Source: Nocardia cyriacigeorgica (GTDB lineage: Bacteria; Actinomycetota; Actinomycetes; Mycobacteriales; Mycobacteriaceae). From it: a stretch of 64,000 nucleotides of DNA. The stretch's first letter is position 1. Each line of letters opens with the position of its first letter. Both the position numbers and the translations under genes were made by a program. Of this stretch, positions 35,348 through 43,414 are shown in pieces. The stretch spans positions 410,012 through 474,011 of the forward strand of contig NZ_JARWNX010000064.1 of the NCBI RefSeq assembly GCF_029868385.1, written 5' to 3'. The notes under the pieces are model-generated. The model saw nothing but the letters and a program-made list of their open reading frames with translations. It had not been told where the DNA came from and did no database searches.

Positions 35348-35438
35348 CGTGTGCACATCCGCGGAGGTTAGCGGTCGGCACCGACGGCGGCCACCACGCC
35401 ACCGTGCGGAACCGGCCCCTCCCCGCCGACCCGTCGGG

Positions 35439-35798
35439 TCAGAAGCGGGTGAAACCGGTCAGCAATGGCCGAATCGTCGGCTCGCCCGCCGGGCCGGAAC
35501 GCAGACCCGCCAGCACCTCTTCCGACATCTCGCCGAAGGTCTCGAACGATTGCACGGTGCAATGCGCCATCACCTCCTGGATGTAGGGGTCCGACAGCTT
35601 CCAATGCGCCAGCACCGCTTCGGAATCCGGGTAGAGCTGGAAGCTGTGCGCGAGTCCACGCTCCTCGTCCAGGAAGACCTGCACCATCAGCTGGGGTCCG
35701 TGCTCCTCGACGAATTCGACCGCCCGGCGCACCGCCGCCGAGAACTCCTCCAGGTGGCCGTCGGTGATCCGCATGGTGTTGTGAAACAGGATGCTCAT
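35439..35798 (-). CDS. small ferredoxin-fold-like protein (ABM/dimeric barrel type)
   Basis: Encodes 119 residues from ATG 35798. The alternation of strands and helices (MSILFHNTMRI, EEFSAAVRRAVEFVEEHG, LMVQVFLDEE, AHSFQLYPDSEAVLAHW) fits a dimeric alpha-beta barrel such as the antibiotic biosynthesis monooxygenase-like family. The function cannot be inferred. It lies between the unknown 335-residue protein and the MFS gene in the same direction. Confidence 0.7.
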   Translation of the reverse strand: MSILFHNTMRITDGHLEEFSAAVRRAVEFVEEHGPQLMVQVFLDEERGLAHSFQLYPDSEAVLAHWKLSDPYIQEVMAHCTVQSFETFGEMSEEVLAGLRSGPAGEPTIRPLLTGFTRF

Positions 35799-35886
35799 AC
35801 GGCCATGGTCGAATATCAACTGCCCTCGAGGTCAAGGCGGGGTGGCGATACCTCGACACCGGCCGTGCCGGACGCTCCGGCGATGC

Positions 35887-37104
35887 TCAGGCCCTGGCGG
35901 CCGAAGTACGAGAGGTGACTGCCGCGATCGTGGCGGCGATTCCGATGGCGCCCGCGGCGATCACGGCCGTGGCCGCCCAGCCGAACCATTCGACGGCCGC
36001 CGCGCCGCATGCGGTGCCGAGGCTGCCACCTATGAAGTACACCAGCATGTAGGCGCTGTTGAAGCGGGCGGGAGCGGATGGGTCGATGGCGAGAACCGTG
36101 CTCTGGTTCGCCACCTGAGCGGCGAAGAGTCCGGCGTCGAAGAGCGCGAGGCAGACCAGGACCACGACGATGTTCGAGAGGGTGAGACCGGCGACCACGA
36201 TGGCGGCACCGGCCAGCGCCAGACCCGCCAGGATGACGCGTGGCGCGCCGATCCGGTCGGTCCAAACACCGGCGACCTGCGTCGCCGGAATACCCGCGAG
36301 TCCCGCCAGGGCGTACAGGCCGATCTGTTCGGCGGAGTACGAGAACGGTGGCGCCGAGAGCGCGACCGCGAGCCCGGCCCACACCGCACAGAAGGCGAAG
36401 AACCACAGCGCGCCGGATACCGCCGCGATTCGCAGCGTCGCATGCCGCACGAACAGTCCGGGCAGCGAGCGCAGCGTCTCGAGATAGCGGAGTTCGACCG
36501 TGCCCCCGGTTTTCGGCAGCGTCATCAGGCAGCACCCCGCCGCGACCAGGCAAGCGCCGGCGAATACCAGAAGCATTCCACGCCAGCCGATCTCATCGGA
36601 CAACCACCCGCCGACGATCCGCCCCGCGAGGATCCCGGCCGAGATCCCAGCGGTGACGATGCCGAGGACCGTGGCCCGCTGACGTGCCGGCGCGAGCCGT
36701 CCCGCCAACGAGCTGAGACTCGCGCCCACCGCCGAACATGCCCCGATCACCCCGATCAACAACCCCAACTGCCACGCCCGCCCAGCCGCGGCGCTCACCG
36801 CCAACGCCGCCGCCAACGCCCCGAACTGGATCGCGAGAATCCGTCCGGGCGGGAACCGGTCGACCAGCGGAACAAGCAAGCCCAGACCGATCAGATACCC
36901 GACCGGCCCGCACGCGAGCGAAAACCCGACCCCGGCGATCGACGAATGCACCGCCCCCGCCACATCCGCGATCGCCGGTTGCAGCGGATAAGTAGCGGAC
37001 GTCCCGAGCGCGGCAGCAAGCGCCATGAACAGCACAACCGACCCACGCAACCGCTGGTCATCACGTACTTCGTCGACAAGATGAGCATTCACAACGCCCG
37101 ACAT
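35887..37104 (-). CDS. MFS transporter
   Basis: Encodes 405 residues with about twelve hydrophobic helices. Family features are the loop 2-3 motif LLVPLVDRFPPGRIL, GRIVGGWLSDEIGWRGMLLVFAG after helix 5-6, and the second-half repeat VAGVWTDRIGAPRVIL. It looks like a drug/H+ antiporter of the YnfM/arabinose-efflux type. No adjacent regulator of the usual kind is present; the XRE gene upstream is separated by 224 bases that hold no gene. Confidence 0.92.
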   Translation of the reverse strand: MSGVVNAHLVDEVRDDQRLRGSVVLFMALAAALGTSATYPLQPAIADVAGAVHSSIAGVGFSLACGPVGYLIGLGLLVPLVDRFPPGRILAIQFGALAAALAVSAAAGRAWQLGLLIGVIGACSAVGASLSSLAGRLAPARQRATVLGIVTAGISAGILAGRIVGGWLSDEIGWRGMLLVFAGACLVAAGCCLMTLPKTGGTVELRYLETLRSLPGLFVRHATLRIAAVSGALWFFAFCAVWAGLAVALSAPPFSYSAEQIGLYALAGLAGIPATQVAGVWTDRIGAPRVILAGLALAGAAIVVAGLTLSNIVVVLVCLALFDAGLFAAQVANQSTVLAIDPSAPARFNSAYMLVYFIGGSLGTACGAAAVEWFGWAATAVIAAGAIGIAATIAAVTSRTSAARA

Positions 37105-37328
37105 TAAGAACCACCCCCACCCGAAGCTGGCGGATTCTCGCCACCACCGTCCTCACCACCCCCCTGAACCCAAGTCGACGTTTGGCGCAGCCAGGTGCCA
37201 CTCGACGGCGACCAAGGGGGCGTGGAGCGTGGCGGCGGGTCGTATTTGCGGGCGAGCGGCGGCTGTCGGTGGTGGTGTCTGCCTCCTCGGAGCTGTCCGA
37301 GGCAACCCGTGCGCGATCGGGGCGGGCC

Positions 37329-38561
37329 CTATGCGGGTATGAGCCCTACCTGGCGGCAGAGGTCGTTGACGTCGTTTCTCATGCCCGAGGGCGGATTTCG
37401 CATGAGCAGGTGCAGGATGTCGCGGGCGTGGCCGTTGTACTTGATCGTCTCCGGTGCGGTGCGGGCCGATTTGTCCAGTAGAGCCAGCGCGGCCACTGGT
37501 TCGTCGCGCTGGTGGTGGGCGCGAGCGACCTCGATGAAATGGCGGCTCCGACGGGGGATCGAGGCGATCTGGTCCGCGTCGAATCCGCGCGCCGCTCGAA
37601 GCGCCTCGCCGGAGCGGCGCAGTTCGACACCGAGGGTCGTCGCGTGGGCCTCCATCACCGGAATCGAGAACGATGTCTGGACGTGCCGGTAGTTCGGGCC
37701 GAGTCGCCGGGCGATGGTCGCCGCGTCTTCCCAGTACGACCAGGCCTCGCCATGGCGGCCGCGGCGGGCGTGCACGTAGGCGATCTCGGCCTGTAGTGCA
37801 CCCGCTACGCCGCGCCAGTCGTCGACGGTGTGCTCGCGATCGAGGTAGGGCGTGAGCTGTTCGTTCGCTGTCCTGGCGACCGCTATGGCTTCTTCCCATC
37901 GCCCCGCATCCCGCAGCGCCTGCGTCATAGCCCATGCACCGCAAGCAATTACATAGGGATCGTCGGCCTCGTACCCCTCGGACATGGCACGGTCTGCTAC
38001 CAGCCAGACGAGTTCGGGCGCTGGTTGGTAGGCGACGTAGAAGTCCGCCAGCTGATAGACCCCGGCCAGCACCCGCCGCGCCGCGCGGCGGTCCGCATCA
38101 CCGGCGCGCACCGCCCCCTGAGCGTCCCTGATCAGTGCGGGCAACAGTATGCCCAGCTGGGTCCGATGGTCCGGGCTCGAGTGCCGGATGTCCCACGCCT
38201 GCCGCAGCCGCTCCTCGAGGTGAATGACGGGGGCGGGGCGCACTGTGGTCGTCAACCGATAGGAGGTCAGCGCCGCTTGTACTGCCGTCAGCGCGGCGTG
38301 CCGTTCACCGGCGAACACCGCGACCGGCACTGCGTGACCATTTCCGGTCAGCTCGGCCAGATCGGCCAGCTCGAGCGCATGCGCGATCCGCAGCAGCATC
38401 GGCAGCCGTGGTGGTTGCAGGCGACCGTTCTCGACGGCCTTCAGCCATTCGGTGGACCGACCGACCAGACCTGTGAGAACCGGTCTCGACATGCCCGCCC
38501 GCTCCCGCAGACGTTTGATACGCGATCCGATCGGAGCTTCCTCGACAGGGTTGATCCCCAC
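37329..38561 (-). CDS. XRE-family regulator with TPR-like C-terminal domain
   Basis: Encodes 410 residues from GTG 38561, supported by GGAAGGG five bases upstream; earlier starts would cross the divergent promoter. Residues ~12-65 are a Cro/C1-type helix-turn-helix (IGSRIKRLRERAGMSRPVLTGLVG, STEWLKAVENGR). The rest is helical and TPR-like (DAGRWEEAIAVARTANEQL, RRGRHGEAWSYWEDAATIARR), as in peptide-sensing regulators of actinobacteria. It diverges from two tiny genes at 38746-39158, its probable targets or partners. Confidence 0.9.
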   Translation of the reverse strand: MGINPVEEAPIGSRIKRLRERAGMSRPVLTGLVGRSTEWLKAVENGRLQPPRLPMLLRIAHALELADLAELTGNGHAVPVAVFAGERHAALTAVQAALTSYRLTTTVRPAPVIHLEERLRQAWDIRHSSPDHRTQLGILLPALIRDAQGAVRAGDADRRAARRVLAGVYQLADFYVAYQPAPELVWLVADRAMSEGYEADDPYVIACGAWAMTQALRDAGRWEEAIAVARTANEQLTPYLDREHTVDDWRGVAGALQAEIAYVHARRGRHGEAWSYWEDAATIARRLGPNYRHVQTSFSIPVMEAHATTLGVELRRSGEALRAARGFDADQIASIPRRSRHFIEVARAHHQRDEPVAALALLDKSARTAPETIKYNGHARDILHLLMRNPPSGMRNDVNDLCRQVGLIPA

Positions 38562-38745
38562 GGCATCCCTTCCGCTGCTGACCCTTTTTCCCAGCGTAGC
38601 CCCGGGTACCGGTGGCGGAGGTACGAAACGTACCCGTCGCCGGCGCGCGACCTCCCTGCTCTCGCAGAACCTCCGACGCCAGGTGCGTGCCGCAATGGTC
38701 CTGGCGTCGGATGGCACCCGAATACCAACTACCGCAGGGGGTTCG

Positions 38746-39018
38746 ATGTCCGATTATATTGCCGCTTTCGCAGTTGCCGGCTCGATCGCTGTGTTATTGC
38801 TCGACTTGATCTACGTGCTCCCCTACACCTTCGGTGAGGACGAACCGCCGATCACCCCGCGGGCACCGCGCATGTCGGCGCGCACGGCGCACAGCACCAT
38901 GCAGGTGCATCGGCGGTGCAGCATCGAGGATTGCCCGCATAAGCGTGGTGCGTACAAAACCCTGGTCGCGGTGGGTGCGATCACGCCGGACCTGCGTGCC
39001 GAACGGTTCATGCGGTGA
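38746..39018 (+). CDS. small membrane-anchored protein next to the XRE regulator
   Basis: Encodes 90 residues from ATG 38746, preceded by GGGGG. One N-terminal membrane helix (IAAFAVAGSIAVLLLDLIYVL) is followed by a soluble part with two Cys in CSIEDCPHKRGAY and a basic end. It diverges from the XRE regulator across 184 bases. The stop overlaps the GTG of a 47-codon ORF. Pairing of an XRE/TPR regulator with tiny genes is common in Nocardia and Streptomyces, and the small protein may interact with it (inference). Confidence 0.7.
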   Translation: MSDYIAAFAVAGSIAVLLLDLIYVLPYTFGEDEPPITPRAPRMSARTAHSTMQVHRRCSIEDCPHKRGAYKTLVAVGAITPDLRAERFMR

Positions 39019-39158
39019 GCGAGCCGGAGGACGACACTTGTGGGTGGGTGCAGTGGGACGACGGCACCTGGTCGGCGGTCGATGAATACGGAATGCCCGG
39101 CGAGCGGCGGACGCTCGAACGGATTCTCCAGGTTTGGGAAGGTGGTGGGGCGGTGTGA
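39015..39158 (+). CDS. 47-residue acidic ORF coupled to the preceding gene
   Basis: GTG at 39015 overlaps the upstream stop as GTGA, a standard sign of translational coupling. The product is acidic and Trp-rich (CGWVQWDDGTWSAVDEYG, then RRTLERILQVWEGGGAV), with no signal peptide or membrane helix. I do not recognise it. The overlap, the compact composition and the co-direction argue for a real gene, but it is short. Confidence 0.5.
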   Translation: MSEPEDDTCGWVQWDDGTWSAVDEYGMPGERRTLERILQVWEGGGAV

Positions 39159-39299
39159 TCGATACTTGTCGGCGGTGATTTCGCCCAGCGCAATCGGGTA
39201 ACTGAGGGTTGCCTAATTCGATCGGCGTTCATCTTGTCGTCTTCTTCGACTCGCCCTCGTGGTCTACCGTGCGGCCGTCAGCTTGATCCAGGAGGCACC

Positions 39300-41345
39300 G
39301 TGAGCTTCACCCCACTCGCCCTGTTCGTGCAGCACGACGGCCGATCGTCGCGCTCCGCGGTTACCTGTGCCTACAAGTGCGGTAACGCGTGCTTCCATGA
39401 GGTGCCCAACAAATCCGCGGGCGAATACTTCGGTGACATCGTCGCCTCGATGTCGCGGCGCGGGGTGCTGAAGGGCGGGGCGGCCGCGGTGCTCGCGGTG
39501 GGTGCGGGCAGTTTGCTCGCCGCTTGCGGTGATGACGGTGCCGGGGCGGTGTCGAACGGTGCGTCGGGCGCGGGGACCGGGTTCACGCCGGTGGCGCCGA
39601 ATCAGCAGGACGCCGTGGTCGTACCCGAGGGATACGAACAGGGTGTGGTGATCCGCTGGGGCGATCCGATCTTCGAGGACGCACCGCAGTTCGATTTCGA
39701 CAGGCAGACCGCCGCCGCGCAGGCCAGGCAGTTCGGCTACAACAACGATTTCGCCGCGCTGCTGCCCATCGAGGGGCAGGCCGATCGCTATCTGCTGGTG
39801 GTCAATCACGAATACACCACCGAGCCGTTCATGTTCAAAGGCTTCAACGGCGACACCATGACCCCCGAACAGTTCGGCATCGCCATTGCCGCGCACGGGC
39901 TTTCGGTCGTCGAGGTCACGGGCGAGGCCGGTTCCGGCAAGCTGGTCCCTGCCTTCGGCAAGTACAACCGACGCATCACCGCCGACACCGAATTCCGGCT
40001 CACCGGTCCGGCCGCGGGTAGCGATTTCGTCAAAACCTCCGCCGACCCGACCGGTACCAAGGTCGCGGGCACCTTCGCCAACTGTGCTGGCGGTGTAACC
40101 CCTTGGGGCACAGTGCTTTCCGGTGAGGAAAACTTCAACGGCTACTTCGTGGGCAAGCTCGCCGATCCGGTGGCTGCCGAGCGGGCCGAACGCTACGGAG
40201 TCGGCGAGGTGGATGCCCCGCATTTCTGGGAGAAGTTCGACAAGCGCTTCGATGTGGCGCAGGAACCGAACGAGTCCAACCGGTTCGGCTATGTGGTGGA
40301 GATCGATCCGTGGGATCCGGCCTCCACACCGGTCAAGCATTCCGCGCTGGGACGCAATAAGCACGAATCGGCCAATATCCACGTCACCGAGGACGGCACC
40401 GTGGTCGCTTACAGCGGCGACGACGAGCGTTTCGAATACATGTACAAGTTCGTGTCCACGCGCAAGATCCAGCCCGGCACCGGCGCCGCGAGCCGCCGCC
40501 ACAATATGACCATCCTCGACGCGGGCACCCTCTACGTCGCCAAGCTCACCGGCGACCACCCCGATCGCATCGACGGCTCCGGCAATGTGCCCTCCGACCA
40601 GGGGTTCACCGGTAAGGGGCGGTGGATTCCGATCCTGGAGGCCGCCGAGGACGGCAGTGCGAAATCACTCGTCGACGGTATGTCCGCGCAGGAAGTCGCG
40701 GTCTTCACTCGGCTGGCGGGCGATAAGGTCGGCGCCACCAAGATGGACCGCCCGGAGGACTTCGAGGCCAACCCGAAGACCGGCAAGGTCTACGTCGCGT
40801 TGACCAACAACACCAAGCGCGGTGAGGACGGCAAGGCGGGCGTCGATGAGGCGAACCCGCGCATCAAGAACAAGAACGGTCAGGTCCTCGAGATCGTCGA
40901 CGACCACAAGGGCACCGATTTCACCTGGTCGCTGCTGCTGGTCTGCGGCGATCCGGCGGCGGCCGACACCTACTACGGCGGGTTCGATAAGACGAAGGTC
41001 AGCCCGATCTCCTGCCCCGACAATGTCGCCTTCGATCCGTACGGCAACCTGTGGATCTCCACCGACGGCAATGCGCTGGGCTCCAACGACGGGCTGTTCG
41101 CGGTGACGCTGGAGGGTGAGCGGCGCGGTGAGACCAAACAGTTCCTCACCGTGCCCGCGGGCGGTGAGACCTGCGGTCCGGTGGTCACCGAGCAGCGGGT
41201 CCTCGTCTGTGTCCAGCATCCGGGCGAAGCGGATGGCGCCTCCGCCGACGCGCCGGTATCGCATTGGCCCGACGGCGGCGCCGCGCAGCCGCGGCCGTCG
41301 GTGGTCGCGGTGTGGAAGGCCGACGGCGGACGTATCGGGATGTGA
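39300..41345 (+). CDS. phoX: PhoX-family phosphatase (Tat-exported)
   Basis: Encodes 681 residues from GTG 39300, with GGAGG at 39291-39295. As in other PhoX/COG3211 proteins the Tat motif is internal: after ~45 residues with conserved cysteines (TCAYKCGNACFHEVPN) comes MSRRGVLKGGAAAVLAVG, then a lipobox-like LLAAC. The long beta-propeller domain has EGYEQGVVIRWGDPIF, YLLVVNHEYT, CAGGVTPWGTVLSGEENF, NKHESANIHVTEDGT, and DNVAFDPYGNLWISTDG. It would release phosphate from organic esters outside the cell, using calcium and iron. It is a single-gene unit facing the GH25 gene. Confidence 0.93.
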   Translation: MSFTPLALFVQHDGRSSRSAVTCAYKCGNACFHEVPNKSAGEYFGDIVASMSRRGVLKGGAAAVLAVGAGSLLAACGDDGAGAVSNGASGAGTGFTPVAPNQQDAVVVPEGYEQGVVIRWGDPIFEDAPQFDFDRQTAAAQARQFGYNNDFAALLPIEGQADRYLLVVNHEYTTEPFMFKGFNGDTMTPEQFGIAIAAHGLSVVEVTGEAGSGKLVPAFGKYNRRITADTEFRLTGPAAGSDFVKTSADPTGTKVAGTFANCAGGVTPWGTVLSGEENFNGYFVGKLADPVAAERAERYGVGEVDAPHFWEKFDKRFDVAQEPNESNRFGYVVEIDPWDPASTPVKHSALGRNKHESANIHVTEDGTVVAYSGDDERFEYMYKFVSTRKIQPGTGAASRRHNMTILDAGTLYVAKLTGDHPDRIDGSGNVPSDQGFTGKGRWIPILEAAEDGSAKSLVDGMSAQEVAVFTRLAGDKVGATKMDRPEDFEANPKTGKVYVALTNNTKRGEDGKAGVDEANPRIKNKNGQVLEIVDDHKGTDFTWSLLLVCGDPAAADTYYGGFDKTKVSPISCPDNVAFDPYGNLWISTDGNALGSNDGLFAVTLEGERRGETKQFLTVPAGGETCGPVVTEQRVLVCVQHPGEADGASADAPVSHWPDGGAAQPRPSVVAVWKADGGRIGM

Positions 41346-41361
41346 TCGGGATCCGCCGGGC

Positions 41362-42108
41362 TCAGCTGCTGCCGAACAGCCCGGCCATATTCGCGAACCG
41401 CGCGAAATTGCCTTGGGCGCCGCTGTAGACGTTCACATCGGTGCCACCGGCGATTCCGGGGACGGACCCGCTGTCGGTGGTCTGCCAGAACGTCCACGCG
41501 GGCCAACCGCCTGGCACCTCCGGCTGTGGATTGCCGCGATAGTCGGCGATCCACAGTGGGTATCGGTGGAACTGATTACTGTCGGCCATCGCGGTGCGCC
41601 AGAACGTGGGATAGGTGTAGATGATCGGCACCCGGCCGGTCAGCGCCTGGACGGTGTTGAGGTAGCGATGCGTCCAGTCGATCAGCGCGGCCGGGGGCAG
41701 CCCGCCGGAATCCTCCAGATCGAGCACCGGCGGGAGATCCAGCGGTCCGTTCTGCCCGAGCACCACCGCCGCGTACATCGCCGCCTGCGGTTCCGGCGGC
41801 AGATTCGGCCGCGCGTAGTGGTAGGTCCCCCGAGCCACCCCGGCCGCGCGCATGAGCACGCTGTCGGGCACGAAGTACGGGTTGATGTAGCTGAGCCCCT
41901 CGGTCGCCTTCACCATCGCGAAGTCGTGCCCCGCCCGCTTCACCGCGAACCAGTCGATCATCCGCCCGTCGATGTGCTGCCACGACGACACATCGGGCCC
42001 GGTCTGCTCGGCATTCGCCGTCGCGGGCAGCGTCGCCGTGAGGATGCCGCCGACGGTGACGGCGGACAACGCAAGCTTGCAGGTCGCTCTCCATCGGGTG
42101 CTGTCCAT
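41362..42108 (-). CDS. secreted GH25 family lysozyme
   Basis: Encodes 248 residues with a Sec signal peptide (LALSAVTVGGILTATLPATANA). The GH25 fold starts at GPDVSSWQ and includes FAMVKATEGLSYINPYF, GTYHYARP, PPVLDLEDSGG (the acidic pair of the active site) and PIIYTYPTFW, ending with WTFWQTTDSG. It would cut the glycan strand of peptidoglycan, as an autolysin or to attack competitors. The length is normal and no extra cell-wall-binding domain is present. Confidence 0.93.
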   Translation of the reverse strand: MDSTRWRATCKLALSAVTVGGILTATLPATANAEQTGPDVSSWQHIDGRMIDWFAVKRAGHDFAMVKATEGLSYINPYFVPDSVLMRAAGVARGTYHYARPNLPPEPQAAMYAAVVLGQNGPLDLPPVLDLEDSGGLPPAALIDWTHRYLNTVQALTGRVPIIYTYPTFWRTAMADSNQFHRYPLWIADYRGNPQPEVPGGWPAWTFWQTTDSGSVPGIAGGTDVNVYSGAQGNFARFANMAGLFGSS

Positions 42109-42174
42109 GCCGTCCGACGATAGCCATCCGATGTCACTGTGACCAGTGTTACATCTGATGCTTTTGCCAACTGT

Positions 42175-42641
42175 TCACCGGGAGGGTTCACAGCGACCTG
42201 GAAGCAGACGCGGTACCGCACGCACGTAGATCACCATGCCGACGACTTCGACGAGCGTCTGCGCGACCACGACCACGGCCGCGATCGCCAGCTCATCGGG
42301 TAGCGCGAGAGCCAGCGGCAGCACGACCAGGGAGTTGCGTGTCGCGCCGGTGAAGACGATCGCCCGGCTGTCGGCGACATCGAGCCGGAACAGTCGCGCC
42401 ACAGCCAGCCCGGCGAAGGCCATGACCACCAGGAACAGCACCGGCACCTGCAAGAACGTCACATACAGCAGCGCCGCCAGCGCCGGATTGATCGCAGTTC
42501 GAGCCCCGGACCCAGTCCTGGCGCCATCCATCCGATGACCGCTCCGAACCCGATCGCCGCGAGATATATGGCGACCTGCTGCTGCTCCAATCGTCCGACC
42601 AGCCCCGCGTGCTCCACCTCGGTGAGGCTAGCCGGGCGCAT
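42175..42641 (-). pseudogene. remnant of an arsenite/bile-acid-type permease (ACR3/BASS)
   Basis: Two frames together give the ends of an arsenic-resistance-type permease. The N-terminal piece reads RLEQQQVAIYLAAIGFGAVIGWMAPGL; a one-base loss near 42495 shifts the frame to AINPALAALLYVTFLQVP. That is followed directly by VLFLVVMAFAGLAVARLF, RAIVFTGATRNSLVVLPLALAL and VVVAQTLVEVVGMVIYVRAVPRL. Intact relatives are over 300 residues and have several more helices between LLYVTF and the C-terminal part, so about half the gene is deleted at ~42440. It is non-functional. Confidence 0.75.
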
Positions 42642-42767
42642 GGGCGTGATCGGGTACGACTGTGATGGGACAGGGACCGGTCGCGTACGCGGGAGCGGGC
42701 CCGCACGTCACAGCGCTGTGCTGGATACTCGCCGCGACGAATCCGTGAACCGGAACCGAATGAGCGC

Positions 42768-43175
42768 TCAGACCGCCGGTTGGCAGGTATCGCGCAGCGA
42801 GCACGCTCCGCAGGACTGCCCGCAGCCGCCGGTTTCGGCGGGCGGGGCGAGGGCGGTGGCGGCGCGGGCGCCGGCGGTCGCGCCCGCACCGAGGGTGAAC
42901 AGGGCGATGACCGCGACGGCGAGGGCGATCAGGACGACTGCGAAACCACCGGCGGCCAGGGTCACGAGTCCACCGCAGAACAGCAGGGCGCCCGCGGCGA
43001 GGGAGGTGGGGGCGGCGACGCGGTTCGCGACGCGGAACACCTCGTCGGTGCTCAGCGCCTCATCGGTGTGTACGCCGACGAATCGGTTGCGGGGCAGTTT
43101 GCCCGCCAGTCCCAGCACGCCGATCGCCAGCGCTACCGCGGCCAGCAGGAACAGGATGATGGGGACGACAACCAC
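42768..43175 (-). CDS. SdpI-family membrane protein with Cys-rich tail
   Basis: Encodes 135 residues from GTG 43175. Three hydrophobic helices (PIILFLLAAVALAIGVLGLAG, SLAAGALLFCGGLVTLAAGG, VVLIALAVAVIALFTLG) surround KLPRNRFVGVHTDEALSTDEVFRVAN, the loop typical of SdpI, the immunity/signalling protein against the SDP toxin in Bacillus. The C-terminus is unusual: GGCGQSCGACSLRDTCQPAV has four cysteines and looks metal- or thiol-active. No SDP toxin gene is nearby. Confidence 0.8.
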   Translation of the reverse strand: MVVVPIILFLLAAVALAIGVLGLAGKLPRNRFVGVHTDEALSTDEVFRVANRVAAPTSLAAGALLFCGGLVTLAAGGFAVVLIALAVAVIALFTLGAGATAGARAATALAPPAETGGCGQSCGACSLRDTCQPAV

Positions 43176-43414
43176 CTCCGCAGGCTACCGCAGGTGCTCC
43201 CACCAGCGGTCGACTGCTCCCCAGGGCAGCGGGCGATCGTGGTGGGGATCACCGGCCGCACCGCCGTCGGCCCGTCACTCGCCGCGCGGTGGTCGTCGGC
43301 TCGGCTATACGCGCCCGAGACCGCCCCAGCCCCTTTTTGGGGTTGTCAAGTCCCAAGACTTACCCTGTTCGACGACGATATTTCTCCCGATCGGCGAGCA
43401 AAGAAGGCAGGACC

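Noticed and set aside
43176..43414. Possible T-box or attenuator upstream of leuS
   Set aside because: No TGGNACCGCGG-type box or specifier hairpin was seen; only a weak CCCC/GGGG pairing around a T-run is present.
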